From Streptomyces orinoci (lineage in GTDB: Bacteria > Actinomycetota > Actinomycetes > Streptomycetales > Streptomycetaceae): a stretch of DNA of 64,000 nucleotides. The position numbers and the translations under genes were made by a program. Below are positions 42,501-50,945 of this stretch, piece after piece (within the stretch, counting starts at the first letter, position 1; every line of letters begins with the position of its first letter). The notes beneath the pieces are model-generated. The model was not told where the DNA came from. It did no database searches and worked only from the letters and a program-made list of their open reading frames with translations. The stretch spans positions 248,001 through 312,000 of the forward strand of contig NZ_PHNC01000008.1 of assembly GCF_003121295.1 (NCBI RefSeq), in the 5' to 3' direction.

Positions 42501-43661
42501 CACCGCGACATCACCTACACCCCGACCGCCACCACCCGCTTCCGCGAGTACTTCCACCCGGCGATCACCGACCAGCCCGCCCTTGTCACCCGAGTCGGCC
42601 CGGCCAGCCCCGGAGCGTCCGTCCGGGGCTGGCCGGTGCCCAGTTCACGCCGCCCCGAACCGCCGGTGATCAGCCACCTGGTGCCCACCTTCCGGTGGGA
42701 GCGCACCGCCGACCACGACCGGCACCAGGTCACCCATATCCGGCGGACGGCCGGAGTACGGGTCCATCTGCGACGCCCCTGGTTCTCCTCGGGCGATGAC
42801 GAACTGCTGGCCGTGGTACTGGATCCCGGCGGCGGACTCCCCGACGAACTGGTCAGCCGCCGCGCCCCCGATCCGGTGTGGTCACCACCGCCCCCGCTGC
42901 CGCCGCTGACTCCCGACTCCTTCCCGGGCGCCACCCTCACCGCCACCGGCAGGCAGCTCGCCGAACCGGTGAACGGCCGGCCCGCCACCGTCTCGGTGGC
43001 CGCGTTCACCCCCGTCTACGACGCCCAACAGCGGCTATGGCACTGCGATATCGACATCGCGGCCGACCAGGGCCACAACGCGGCCTACTTCCCTTACCTC
43101 CGGCTGGCGCTGGCCCGCTACCAGCCGTACTCGGTGGACCCGCTCCATCTGTCCAAGGTGGTCCTCGCGGACTTCATCCAGCCGCTGCCGGAACGTACCG
43201 TCACCGCGGCGATGAACCCGGACGGTTCCATCGCGCTGACCCTGGACGGCCCCATGGCCTTCAACTCCCTTGGTTCCGGGGCGGGTTCCGGTCGCCGGGT
43301 CGCGGCCCGGGTGGAGATCCTGGCAGCACCCGGCGGCGACCTGGACTGGCAGGACACCGGAGCCGGAACCGAACTCACCTGTGTGCCAGCCGGTTCCGGC
43401 TTCACCTGGACCGGAACGCTGACCCCGCCCGCGCCCCCCGTGTCACCGCTGGCGCGCTACCGCCTGGTGGTGGAGGAACACGAGGTCTACGCCACGGACA
43501 CGGAGACGGCCACCGCCACCGTTACGGGGCCCGGCGGCCGCCCGGTGCCGGTTGCCCACCGCCTGGTCCACGCGGACCAGTTCCCGCTGGCGGTCTCGCT
43601 GTTGGGCCGCATCGTCGTCGCGGAGGGGGCGCCCCCTCAGGGGCGCGGGACGGCTGATTGA
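39519..43661 (+). CDS. Giant protein of unknown function, gene B of a two-gene unit
   Basis: This 1380-aa protein begins 5 bases after gene A, so it is surely co-translated with it. It has no signal peptide or membrane segment. A Pro/Ala/Glu linker with (APAEL)x3 lies near residues 245-260. A segment YRLRARLADLAGNGPDAG near residue 560 resembles bacterial Ig-like or fibronectin-type domains, and the C-terminal 250 residues look like beta-sandwich (ARVEILAAPGG, YRLVVEEHEVYATDTETATA). No catalytic motif is visible. The pair could be structural or surface-assembly proteins, but nothing here proves that. Confidence 0.8.
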   Translation: MPETIRWTVLPDGMAADGSLRLTVLVTPRLTGATTLAAFPGFLDWPATLGRCLAALRLELRPPDATGPGIQLPLTPRTDRFPPADSALWKALFRATSTVSPPPQAPAAPPVLRSFPGRAVHQRTLSLYQDVATATAFRRAFPGSGGGGGQGLSDPQPPPSWDHPDPRDLLHTLTRPLTTFARRVDAAYPRLDPLLTAPPGNPFRPRVMQRSDADYQANQAVFNLAELYRFYDRPPAPSTATAEPAPAELAPAELAPAELDVHTACGLLADYPELLRRFGLAVDLLAAPPPQLSDQWQARATFTTAQDTLNQDETLRPWTRLRYAAGQRFEAYAADDGLHGRRMLRLGGPGILLTDLDMDAAAIKLVEFARTTTDQSPVTGSGTATPALHGAGLTVLLDERETVLADQMEADARRLAGTSAALLDAQHLVRGYRVDVATVDETTGRTADWHPLCARTGRYAVRRPGEAPVPITVAPDEGQVKASALSHDRADDRQLYVHQALFGWHGWSLAAPPPGRTLGTDDRPRVPDPEVSAGFPLDAAFRPTPGTLPALRYGRTYRLRARLADLAGNGPDAGTVTDDSTATAPLAYRRWEPVPPPAIVPRWPFLEGESEPRLVIRSTIQDDGTPVSATQWALLRNPQVPGHQAVTPVDGLDRRYRDFDERHLSPPKSPLRAAEQHGMFDTAFGPDKPEEVHRRFFAAASREAGSYLDTVVSLPENPDVTHDLKFFREIHVAKLDIHDPEPLTELPVPRGSGLKPGEYVVHDAPRLLLPYLPDVLARGISLRGLPGAAPNETFDFPGPWPQAEPLRLRIVEGDGPPEWQGPLERQLTVFLPKAETVTVRMSCRMDPADLQLLGQWRLLTDSPLWNDPATGLPQDKKDELAAAAAAGENWMLTPWAELTLVHAVEKPLLPPELGPLDFTRAEGQTFAGVSGVVHAHAKSTGRIDVDATWSEWTDDPAQPGPVRTPGHAHAGDLTLQPDEDQRVLFLRQEFRDTRHRDITYTPTATTRFREYFHPAITDQPALVTRVGPASPGASVRGWPVPSSRRPEPPVISHLVPTFRWERTADHDRHQVTHIRRTAGVRVHLRRPWFSSGDDELLAVVLDPGGGLPDELVSRRAPDPVWSPPPPLPPLTPDSFPGATLTATGRQLAEPVNGRPATVSVAAFTPVYDAQQRLWHCDIDIAADQGHNAAYFPYLRLALARYQPYSVDPLHLSKVVLADFIQPLPERTVTAAMNPDGSIALTLDGPMAFNSLGSGAGSGRRVAARVEILAAPGGDLDWQDTGAGTELTCVPAGSGFTWTGTLTPPAPPVSPLARYRLVVEEHEVYATDTETATATVTGPGGRPVPVAHRLVHADQFPLAVSLLGRIVVAEGAPPQGRGTAD
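40251..40295 (+). repeat. 15-bp tandem repeat encoding (APAEL)x3
   Basis: Three in-frame 15-base units inside gene B make a flexible linker. Only a few synonymous changes separate them. Confidence 0.85.
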
Positions 43662-43691
43662 TATGCGGCGAGCGGCCCATACCCCGGGCCA

Positions 43692-43808
43692 CGGGTTATG
43701 TGCGGGCCGTCTGTGGCTGGTCGCGCAGTTCCCCGCGCCCCTTACGGGGCGCCCCCTCAGGGCCACGGGGCATGTGCGACCAGCCCAGTGCGGCCCGCAC
43801 ATAACCCG
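43692..43808. terminator. Large nested palindrome (dispersed repeat copy C) between convergent genes
   Basis: CGGGTTATGTGCGGGCCG (43692-43709) is the exact reverse complement of 43791-43808. Inside it, GGCTGGTCGC (43715-43724) pairs with GCGACCAGCC (43776-43785). The loop carries CAGTTCCCCGCGCCCC, shared with copies A and B. It could fold into a long cruciform or hairpin and end transcription from both sides. Confidence 0.8.
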
Positions 43809-43834
43809 CAAACAGAGGAACCCGGCAACCCCAC

Positions 43835-45583
43835 TCAACTCATCCGCAACGCCAGGAAGAAGTCCAGCTTGTCCTCCAGCCGCGACAGATCGCGCCCGGT
43901 CAACTGCTCAATCCGCCCCACCCGGTACCGCAGCGTGTTCACATGCAGATGCAGCCGCGTCGCACAGCGCGTCCAGGACCCGTCCGACTCCAGGAACGCC
44001 TCCAGCGTGGGGATCAGTTCGGCACGGTGCCGCCGGTCATAGTCGCGCAAGGGGTCCAGCAGCCGCGCCGTGAAGGCCCGCCGTACATCGTCGGGCACAA
44101 AGGGCAGCAGCAGGACATGCGAGGCCAGTTCCTGGTGGCCCGCCGCGCTGACCCGCCCCGGCCGGGCCGCGGCCACCCGGCGGGCGTGCCGGGCCTCCTC
44201 CAGCGCACCGCGCAGCCCCTCCGCCGAGTGCACGGCGGCGCTGACGCCAATGGTCAGCCGGCCGTCGCCGTCCAGCCCCCGGGACAGCGGCTCACGGATC
44301 GCGGCCAGCAGGGTCTCCGCATGGAGCTCGGCCGTCCGCTCGCCCGCGGCGGGCCCTTCGTCCGTCCCGGTGACACCCGCGGCGTCCGGCGACGCGGCCA
44401 GCGCGTCAGAGGGCAGCGCACCCGCGGGCGACGCCCCCGCCGGCAGCGGCACCAGCGCCACCGCCTCATCCCCCGTATGCGCCACCGCGATCCGGTCGGA
44501 GGGCTCGGTGCCGGACGCGCCCGGGTCCACCAGCACCTCCTCCAGCAGGGTCTGGGCGACCGGCCCGCCGGGCAGCTCGCTGTCCGCCCACTCCACCCGG
44601 GCCACCACCACCTGCCAGTGCGGGGCGGTGCCCAGCCCGGGGAGCAGCACCGGCGCGGCCACCCGCAGCCGGGCGGCGGTCTCGGCGGGGGCGGCGCCCG
44701 CCTGCACCAGCTCCAGGACCTCCTGGGCCAGGCGGCGCCGCACGGTGCGGGCCGCGTCCCGCCGGTCCCGCTCCACGGCGATCAGCTGGGTGACGCCGTG
44801 CAGCAGGTCAAGCCGCTCGTCCGGCCAGTCCCCGGCGTCCGCCTCCACGGCCAGCAGCCAGTCGGACAGCAGGGTCTCCCGGGGGTCGCCGGAGGTGCGG
44901 CCGCCGCTGCGCACCGGGAACAGCGAATAGGTGTGGCCCTCGGCGAGAACCCGGTGCGGATCGGGCCGGCCGGCCCGTACGGCGGCCAGATGCTCGCCCG
45001 CCAGGGCCGCGCTGACCGCCGGGGGCAGCGCCGGTCCGGCGCCCGCCACCGTCGAGCCGGCGATCGGGCGGCCGGTGGGGGAGAGCACCCAGGCCCGCAG
45101 GTCCAGGTCGGAGCCCAGCAGGTCCAGCACCACCTCGGGGCCGCCGCCCGCCGGGCCGGAGGTCATCAGACGCCGGTGCCGGTCCACCACCGCCGCCAGG
45201 TCGCCGGCCCGCTCGCTGGAGACCTGGCGCACCACATGCTCGGTGATGGAGGCGAAGGAAACCGTTTCATCCACCGAGAACAGCGGCATCCGGTGCCGGG
45301 CGCAGGCCGCGATCAGATCGTCCGGGGTGGAGCTGATCTCCGCCTCACCGGCCGCCAGCCCGGCCACCCCGGCGGCGGCCAGGATGCGGACAAAGCGCTC
45401 GGAGTCCTCCGGCTCGCGCCGCCAGGCCAGCCCGGTGAGCACCAGCTCGCCGCCGGACAGATAGCGGCTGGGGTCGCGCAGATCGGTGGTCATCACGCCG
45501 CGTACGCTGCGGTCGAGTTCCTCCTCGCCGCCGAGCAGCCGAAGGCCCAGCGCGTCCGTCTCCAGCAGTGCGCGCAGCCGCAT
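43835..45583 (-). CDS. pucR: PucR-family transcriptional regulator
   Basis: This 582-aa protein has the N-terminal PucR sensor domain (about 1-125: MRLRALLETDALGLRLLGGE, DDLIAACARHRMPLFSVDE), a long GGDEF-like central part and the C-terminal PucR helix-turn-helix (about 520-580: TRLHLHVNTLRYRVGRIEQL, TGRDL). PucR proteins sense purine breakdown intermediates such as allantoin. It is divergent from the xanthine dehydrogenase operon, which is its likely target. The central insertion (about 390-430) is Ala/Gly/Thr-rich and probably disordered. Confidence 0.92.
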   Translation of the reverse strand: MRLRALLETDALGLRLLGGEEELDRSVRGVMTTDLRDPSRYLSGGELVLTGLAWRREPEDSERFVRILAAAGVAGLAAGEAEISSTPDDLIAACARHRMPLFSVDETVSFASITEHVVRQVSSERAGDLAAVVDRHRRLMTSGPAGGGPEVVLDLLGSDLDLRAWVLSPTGRPIAGSTVAGAGPALPPAVSAALAGEHLAAVRAGRPDPHRVLAEGHTYSLFPVRSGGRTSGDPRETLLSDWLLAVEADAGDWPDERLDLLHGVTQLIAVERDRRDAARTVRRRLAQEVLELVQAGAAPAETAARLRVAAPVLLPGLGTAPHWQVVVARVEWADSELPGGPVAQTLLEEVLVDPGASGTEPSDRIAVAHTGDEAVALVPLPAGASPAGALPSDALAASPDAAGVTGTDEGPAAGERTAELHAETLLAAIREPLSRGLDGDGRLTIGVSAAVHSAEGLRGALEEARHARRVAAARPGRVSAAGHQELASHVLLLPFVPDDVRRAFTARLLDPLRDYDRRHRAELIPTLEAFLESDGSWTRCATRLHLHVNTLRYRVGRIEQLTGRDLSRLEDKLDFFLALRMS

Positions 45584-45790
45584 CGTGGGTCGCCGCCGAT
45601 CTCTCTCGTGTTACCGGTGGGATGCCGGTGGAATGCCGTGGGGTTTCCACACCCCGTCTTTCGTTCGAATCTACAAGACCCTGCCCCTGGCCAGCCAACC
45701 GCTTCATGGTTTCGGTGACTGCACCCCCCTGCCGCGCCTGCCCTGTACTGGGCCCACGCCGCGTAGCCCCCCGCTGAGAAGAGACCAGCC
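45584..45790. promoter_or_regulatory. pucR/xdh divergent promoter region
   Basis: 207 bases. Two adjacent 11-bp direct repeats, CCGGTGGGATG and CCGGTGGAATG (45613-45634), lie near the pucR start. An AT-richer stretch around 45655-45680 is the likely xdh promoter. I cannot name the operator. Confidence 0.4.
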
Positions 45791-46678
45791 ATGGACTTCC
45801 TGCGCCCCGCCGGCTGGGCGGAGGCTCTGGCCGCCAAGGCAGAGCACCCCACGGCCGTGCCCATCGCGGGCGGCACGGATGTGATGGTCGAGATCAACTT
45901 CGACCACCGCAGGCCGGACCGTCTGCTGGACCTCAACCGCATCGGCGAGCTGTACACCTGGGAGACCGACGGGCCGGAGGTCCGGCTAGGCGCCGCCGTG
46001 CCCTACACCCGGATCATGCACGAGCTGCGCTCCGAGCTGCCGGGCCTGGCGCTGGCCGCGCACACCGTGGGCTCACCGCAGATCCGCAACCGCGGCAGCG
46101 TGGGCGGCAATCTGGGCGCCGCCTCCCCGGCCGGGGACTGCCACCCCGCCCTGCTGGCCGCGGGCGCCACGGTGGAGGCCGAGTCGGTGCGCGGCACCCG
46201 GCTGATCCCGGTGGAGGAGTTCTACACCGGCGTCAAACGCAACGCCCTGGCCCCGGACGAACTGATCCGGGCGATCCGCATCCAAAGGGCCACCGGGCCA
46301 CAGCAGTTCGCCAAGGTCGGCACCCGCAACGCCATGGTCATCGCGGTCTGCGCGTTCGCCATGGCCCTGCACCCCGGGGAACGCACGGTGCGTACCGGCA
46401 TCGGCTCCGCCGCGCCCACCCCCGTCAGGGCCCGTACCGCCGAGGACTTCCTCACCGCCGAGCTCCGGGACGGCGGCTACTGGGAGTCGGGACGGCCCCT
46501 GGAGCCGTCCCTGGCCGCGGAGTTCGGCCGGCTGGCCGCCGGGGCCTGCAATCCGATCGACGATGTACGCGGCAGTGCCGCCTACCGCAGGCACGCGGTC
46601 GGCGTGCTGGCCCGGCGCACCCTGGCCTGGGTCTGGGCGGAACACACCACGGGGGAGGAAAACCACCGATGCGCGTGA
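45791..46678 (+). CDS. Xanthine dehydrogenase, FAD-binding subunit
   Basis: This 295-aa member of the CoxM/XdhB FAD-binding family has the FAD loop AEHPTAVPIAGGTDVMVEIN near residue 25, NRGSVGGNLGAASPAGD near residue 100 and the C-terminal CO-dehydrogenase flavoprotein domain (GIGSAAPTPVRARTAEDFL). It passes electrons from the iron-sulfur subunit to NAD or another acceptor. It overlaps the next gene by 10 bases, and the three subunits form an operon. Confidence 0.92.
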   Translation: MDFLRPAGWAEALAAKAEHPTAVPIAGGTDVMVEINFDHRRPDRLLDLNRIGELYTWETDGPEVRLGAAVPYTRIMHELRSELPGLALAAHTVGSPQIRNRGSVGGNLGAASPAGDCHPALLAAGATVEAESVRGTRLIPVEEFYTGVKRNALAPDELIRAIRIQRATGPQQFAKVGTRNAMVIAVCAFAMALHPGERTVRTGIGSAAPTPVRARTAEDFLTAELRDGGYWESGRPLEPSLAAEFGRLAAGACNPIDDVRGSAAYRRHAVGVLARRTLAWVWAEHTTGEENHRCA

Positions 46679-47139
46679 ACCTCACCGTCAACGGCCGCCC
46701 ACAGCAGGCCGATGACGTCTGGGAGGGCGAGAGCCTGCTGTACGTCCTGCGCGAACGGCTGGGCCTGCCGGGCTCCAAGAACGCCTGTGAACAGGGGGAG
46801 TGCGGTTCCTGTACGGTCCGCCTGGACGGCGTCCCGGTGTGTGCCTGCCTGGTGGCGGCGGGCCAGGCCGAGGGCCGGGAGGTGGTCACCGTCGAGGGAC
46901 TGGGCGAGGGTGAACTGAGCGCCGTACAGCGGGCGTTCATCGACGCGGGCGCCGTACAGTGCGGCTTCTGCACCCCCGGCCTGCTGGTGGCCGCCGACGA
47001 ACTGCTGGAGCACAACCCCCAGCCCTCGGACGCCGACATCCGCGAGGCGCTCTCCGGCAATCTGTGCCGCTGCACCGGCTATGAGAAGATCCTGGACGCG
47101 GTACGGCTGGCGGCCGCCCGCCGGGGAGAGGCGGGCTGA
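46669..47139 (+). CDS. Xanthine dehydrogenase, 2Fe-2S subunit
   Basis: This 156-aa protein binds two [2Fe-2S] clusters. The plant-ferredoxin-type cluster is at CEQGECGSC with a later VCAC, and the second is at QCGFCTPG and NLCRCTGY. All eight cysteines are present. The length and order match CoxS/XdhA-type small subunits. The stop is followed one base later by the large-subunit ATG. Confidence 0.95.
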   Translation: MRVNLTVNGRPQQADDVWEGESLLYVLRERLGLPGSKNACEQGECGSCTVRLDGVPVCACLVAAGQAEGREVVTVEGLGEGELSAVQRAFIDAGAVQCGFCTPGLLVAADELLEHNPQPSDADIREALSGNLCRCTGYEKILDAVRLAAARRGEAG

Positions 47140-47140
47140 G

Positions 47141-49501
47141 ATGAGGTCCACCGGCCTGACCCAACTCGGCGGCCGCATAGGCGAGTCCACCCCGCGCCCC
47201 GACGGCACCCTCAAGGTCACCGGAGAGTTCGCCTACGCCTCCGACCTGTGGCACGAGGACATGCTCTGGGGCTGCACCCTGCGCAGCCCGTACGCCCACG
47301 CCAGGATCCGCTCCATCGACATCGCCCCCGCCCTGGCCATGGCGGGCGTGCACACTGTGCTCACCCATGCCGACCTGCCCGCCGCCACCCGCTACGGCCT
47401 GGAGATCCAGGACACCCCCGTGCTCGCCGACGGCGTGGTGCGCCACCACGGGGAACCGGTCGCCCTGGTGGCCGCCGACCACCCGGAGACCGCCCGCCGC
47501 GCGGCCGCCAGGATCGTGGTCGAATACCAGCAACTCCCGGTGGTCACCGATGAGTCCAGTGCCACCGCCGAGGACGCGCCCGTCCTCCACCCGGACCGCA
47601 CCGACCCGCACGCCGCGCATGTCCCGCACCCCAATATCGTCCACCGCCAGCCGGTGATCCGCGGCGATGTGGCGGCCGCCCGGCAGCGGGCCCATGTGAT
47701 CGTCTCCGGCGACTATGAAGTCGGCATGCAGGACCAGGCGTTCCTCGGCCCCGAGTCCGGGCTGGCGGTGCCCGCCGAGGACGGCGGGGTGGACCTCTAT
47801 ATCGCCACCCAGTGGCTGCACGCCGACCTGCGGCAGATCGCCCCGGTGCTCGGACTGCCGGAGAACAAGGTGCGGATGACCCTCTCCGGGGTCGGCGGCG
47901 CCTTCGGCGGGCGAGAGGACCTCTCCATGCAGGCGCACGCCTGTCTGCTCGCCCTGCGCACCGGCAAACCGGTGAAGATGGTCTACAACCGCTTCGAGTC
48001 ATTCTTCGGCCATGTCCACCGGCACCCGGCCAGGCTGCACTATGAGCATGGCGCCGACCGGGACGGCAGACTGCTCTTTGTCAAGGCCCGCATTGTGCTG
48101 GACGGCGGCGCCTATGCCTCCTCCTCCCCGGCCGTGGTCGGCAACGCCGCCTCCCTGGGCATCGGCCCCTATGAGGTGCCCCATGTGGACATGGAGGCGC
48201 TGGCCCTCTACACCAACAACCCGCCCTGCGGCGCCATGCGCGGCTTCGGCGCGGTACAGGCCTGCTTCGCCTACGAGGCCCAGATGGATAAGCTGGCCGC
48301 TGAACTCGGCCTGGGTCCGGTGGAGTTCCGGCGCCGCAACGCCATGTCCCAGGGCTCGGTGATGCCCACCGGGCAGCTGGTGGACTCCCCGGCACCGGTC
48401 GCCGAACTGCTGCGCAGGGTCAAGGCGCTGCCGCTGCCGCCGCCGCGCCAGTGGGAGACCGCCGGCGGCGCCCCGGATGTCCGGGCGCTGCCCGGCGGAC
48501 TGTCCAACACCACCCATGGCGAAGGGGTGGTACGCGGCGTCGGCTATGCGGTCGGCATCAAGAACGTGGGCTTCTCCGAGGGCTTCGACGACTACTCCAC
48601 CGCCCGGGTGCGGATGGAGGTCATCGGCGGCGAGCCGGTGGTCACCGTGCACACCGCCATGGCCGAGGTGGGCCAGGGCGGGGTGACCGTACACGCCCAG
48701 ATCGCCCGTACCGAACTGGGCGTGGAACAGGTCACCATCCACCCCGCCGACACCCGGGTGGGCTCGGCCGGCTCCACCTCCGCCTCCCGGCAGACCTATG
48801 TCACCGGCGGCGCCGTCAAACACGCCTGTGAGGCGGTGCGCGAACAGGTGCTGGCGCTGGGCCGGGCCCGGTTCGGCACCTTCCACCCGGCCTGGGGCCA
48901 GGCCGAACTCCTGCTGGAGAACGGGAAGGTGGTCACCGACGGCGGCGAGGTACTGGCCCCGATCGCCGAAGTGCTGGGCGGCGAGGCGGTGGAGAGCGAA
49001 CGGGAATGGCGGCACCGCCCCACCCAGCCCTTCGACCCGCACACCGGCCAGGGCTTCGGCCATGTCCAGTACTCCTTCGCCGCGCACCGCGCGGTGGTGG
49101 AGGTGGACACCGAACTCGGCCTGGTCAAGGTGATCGAACTGGCCTGTGCGCAGGATGTCGGCAAGGCGCTCAACCCGCTGTCGGTGACCGGGCAGATCCA
49201 GGGCGGGACCACCCAGGGGCTGGGGCTGGCGGTGATGGAGGAGATCGTGGTCGATCCGGCCACGGCGCGGGTGCGCAATCCCTCGTTCACGGATTACCTG
49301 ATTCCCACCATCCTGGACACCCCCGCCATTCCGGTGGACGTTCTCGAACTGGCCGATGAGCATGCGCCTTACGGGCTGCGGGGGGTTGGCGAGGCGCCGA
49401 CTCTCTCCTCCACTCCGGCGGTTGTGGCGGCCATCCGCCAGGCCACGGGCCTGGCGCTGAACCGGGTGCCGGTCCGGCCCGAGCACCTCACGGGCACCTG
49501 A
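47141..49501 (+). CDS. Xanthine dehydrogenase, molybdopterin-binding subunit
   Basis: This 786-aa large subunit of the XdhC/CoxL class has conserved cofactor motifs GVGGAFGGREDLSMQ, MRGFGAVQ and QGGVTVHAQIARTELG, and the catalytic Glu region GLRGVGEAPTLSSTPAV near the C-terminus. It lacks the CO-dehydrogenase AYRCSFR signature. With PucR, a purine permease and XdhC around it, hypoxanthine/xanthine oxidation is the best assignment. ATG 47141 follows GGGGAGAGG. Confidence 0.92.
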   Translation: MRSTGLTQLGGRIGESTPRPDGTLKVTGEFAYASDLWHEDMLWGCTLRSPYAHARIRSIDIAPALAMAGVHTVLTHADLPAATRYGLEIQDTPVLADGVVRHHGEPVALVAADHPETARRAAARIVVEYQQLPVVTDESSATAEDAPVLHPDRTDPHAAHVPHPNIVHRQPVIRGDVAAARQRAHVIVSGDYEVGMQDQAFLGPESGLAVPAEDGGVDLYIATQWLHADLRQIAPVLGLPENKVRMTLSGVGGAFGGREDLSMQAHACLLALRTGKPVKMVYNRFESFFGHVHRHPARLHYEHGADRDGRLLFVKARIVLDGGAYASSSPAVVGNAASLGIGPYEVPHVDMEALALYTNNPPCGAMRGFGAVQACFAYEAQMDKLAAELGLGPVEFRRRNAMSQGSVMPTGQLVDSPAPVAELLRRVKALPLPPPRQWETAGGAPDVRALPGGLSNTTHGEGVVRGVGYAVGIKNVGFSEGFDDYSTARVRMEVIGGEPVVTVHTAMAEVGQGGVTVHAQIARTELGVEQVTIHPADTRVGSAGSTSASRQTYVTGGAVKHACEAVREQVLALGRARFGTFHPAWGQAELLLENGKVVTDGGEVLAPIAEVLGGEAVESEREWRHRPTQPFDPHTGQGFGHVQYSFAAHRAVVEVDTELGLVKVIELACAQDVGKALNPLSVTGQIQGGTTQGLGLAVMEEIVVDPATARVRNPSFTDYLIPTILDTPAIPVDVLELADEHAPYGLRGVGEAPTLSSTPAVVAAIRQATGLALNRVPVRPEHLTGT

Positions 49502-49535
49502 TCGCCGCCAAGGCCATCCGCAAGGAGCAGGCAGC

Positions 49536-50939
49536 ATGCCGCAAGTGCCCGCGCTGGACCGCTACTTCCACATCACCCAACGACGCTCCACCCTCGCCCG
49601 CGAGATCCGCGGCGGCATCACCACCTTTATGGCGATGTGCTACATCCTCCTGCTCAACCCCCTGATCCTCTCCGGCAAGGACGCCCAGGGCCACACCCTC
49701 GGCCACGCCCCCCTGATCACCGCCACCGCCCTCGCCGCCGCCGTCTCCACCCTGCTGATGGGCCTGGTCGGCAAGGTCCCGCTGGCCCTGGCCGCCGGGC
49801 TGGGCGTCTCCGGAGTGCTCTCCACCCAGGTCGCCCCCCATATGACCTGGCCCCAGGCCATGGGCATGTGTGTGATCTACGGCGGCGTCATCATGCTGCT
49901 GGTGCTCACCGGGCTCCGTGAACTCATCATGAACGCCATCCCCTTGGCGCTCAAACACGCCATCACCATGGGCATCGGCATGTTCATCGCCCTCATCGGG
50001 CTGGTGAAGGCCGGCTTTGTCCACCCCTCCACCGGCGGCGGCCCGGTCTCCCTGGGCCCGGCCGGGGAACTCGCGGGCTGGCCGGTGCTGGTGTTCTGCC
50101 TCACCCTGCTGGCCGTGCTGATGCTCTACGCCCGTGCCGTCCCCGGCGCCCTCCTCATCGGCATCCTCACCGGCACCCTGGTGGCCGTACTGGTGGACCG
50201 GCTGGCCCGCCCCGCGCCCGGGGCCTGGCGCAATGGCCCGCCCCGGCTGCACGGCGGCGCCGTCGCCATGCCCGACTTCTCGCTCTTCGGCAAGGTCGCC
50301 TTCGGCGGCTGGGGCTCCATCGGCACCATGAGCGTGGTCGTGATCACCTTCACCCTGGTGCTGGCCGGCTTCTTCGACGCCATGGCCACCATCATCGGCG
50401 TGGGCGCCGAGGCCGGACTCACCGACGACCGCGGCCGGATGCCCGGACTGAGCCGGGCCCTGCTGGTGGACGGCGCGGGCGGCGCCATCGGCGGGCTCAG
50501 CGGCGCCAGCGGGCAGACGGTCTTCATCGAGTCCGCCACCGGGGTCGGCGAGGGCGCCCGCACCGGTCTGTCCGCCACCGTCACCGGACTGCTCTTCGCC
50601 GGCGCCCTCTTCCTCACCCCGCTCACCCGGATCGTCCCCGGCGAAGTCGCCGCCGCCGCACTGGTGGTGATCGGCGCCATGATGATGGGCAGCGCCCGCC
50701 ATATCGACTGGAACGACCGGTCGGTGGCCATCCCGGTGTTCCTCACCGTGGTCCTGATGCCCTTCACCTACTCCATCACCGCGGGCGTCGGCGCCGGGGT
50801 GATCGCCTACACCGCCATCAGAGCCGCGGAGGGCCGCTGGCGCGAACCCGGCGCCTTTATGTGGGCGCTGACCGCCGTCTTCACCGTCTACTTCGCCCTC
50901 CACCCCATCGAGAACTGGCTGGGAGTCAAGGGGAGTTGA
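49536..50939 (+). CDS. NCS2-family purine permease (AzgA/PbuG type)
   Basis: This 467-aa integral membrane protein has about 12-14 hydrophobic segments. The N-terminal REIRGGITTFMAMCYILLLN and the conserved GASGQTVFIESATGVGEGAR motif mark the AzgA-like branch that imports hypoxanthine, guanine or adenine. AAGGAG precedes ATG 49536. The gene is within the xdh operon, 34 bases after the large subunit, and would supply its substrate. Confidence 0.92.
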   Translation: MPQVPALDRYFHITQRRSTLAREIRGGITTFMAMCYILLLNPLILSGKDAQGHTLGHAPLITATALAAAVSTLLMGLVGKVPLALAAGLGVSGVLSTQVAPHMTWPQAMGMCVIYGGVIMLLVLTGLRELIMNAIPLALKHAITMGIGMFIALIGLVKAGFVHPSTGGGPVSLGPAGELAGWPVLVFCLTLLAVLMLYARAVPGALLIGILTGTLVAVLVDRLARPAPGAWRNGPPRLHGGAVAMPDFSLFGKVAFGGWGSIGTMSVVVITFTLVLAGFFDAMATIIGVGAEAGLTDDRGRMPGLSRALLVDGAGGAIGGLSGASGQTVFIESATGVGEGARTGLSATVTGLLFAGALFLTPLTRIVPGEVAAAALVVIGAMMMGSARHIDWNDRSVAIPVFLTVVLMPFTYSITAGVGAGVIAYTAIRAAEGRWREPGAFMWALTAVFTVYFALHPIENWLGVKGS

Positions 50940-50945
50940 ACCAGG

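Noticed and set aside
39684..42557. A 957-codon minus-strand frame opposite giant gene B
   Set aside because: Gly- and Gln-rich antisense composition and no SD. The plus-strand frame has normal amino-acid composition and is coupled to gene A.
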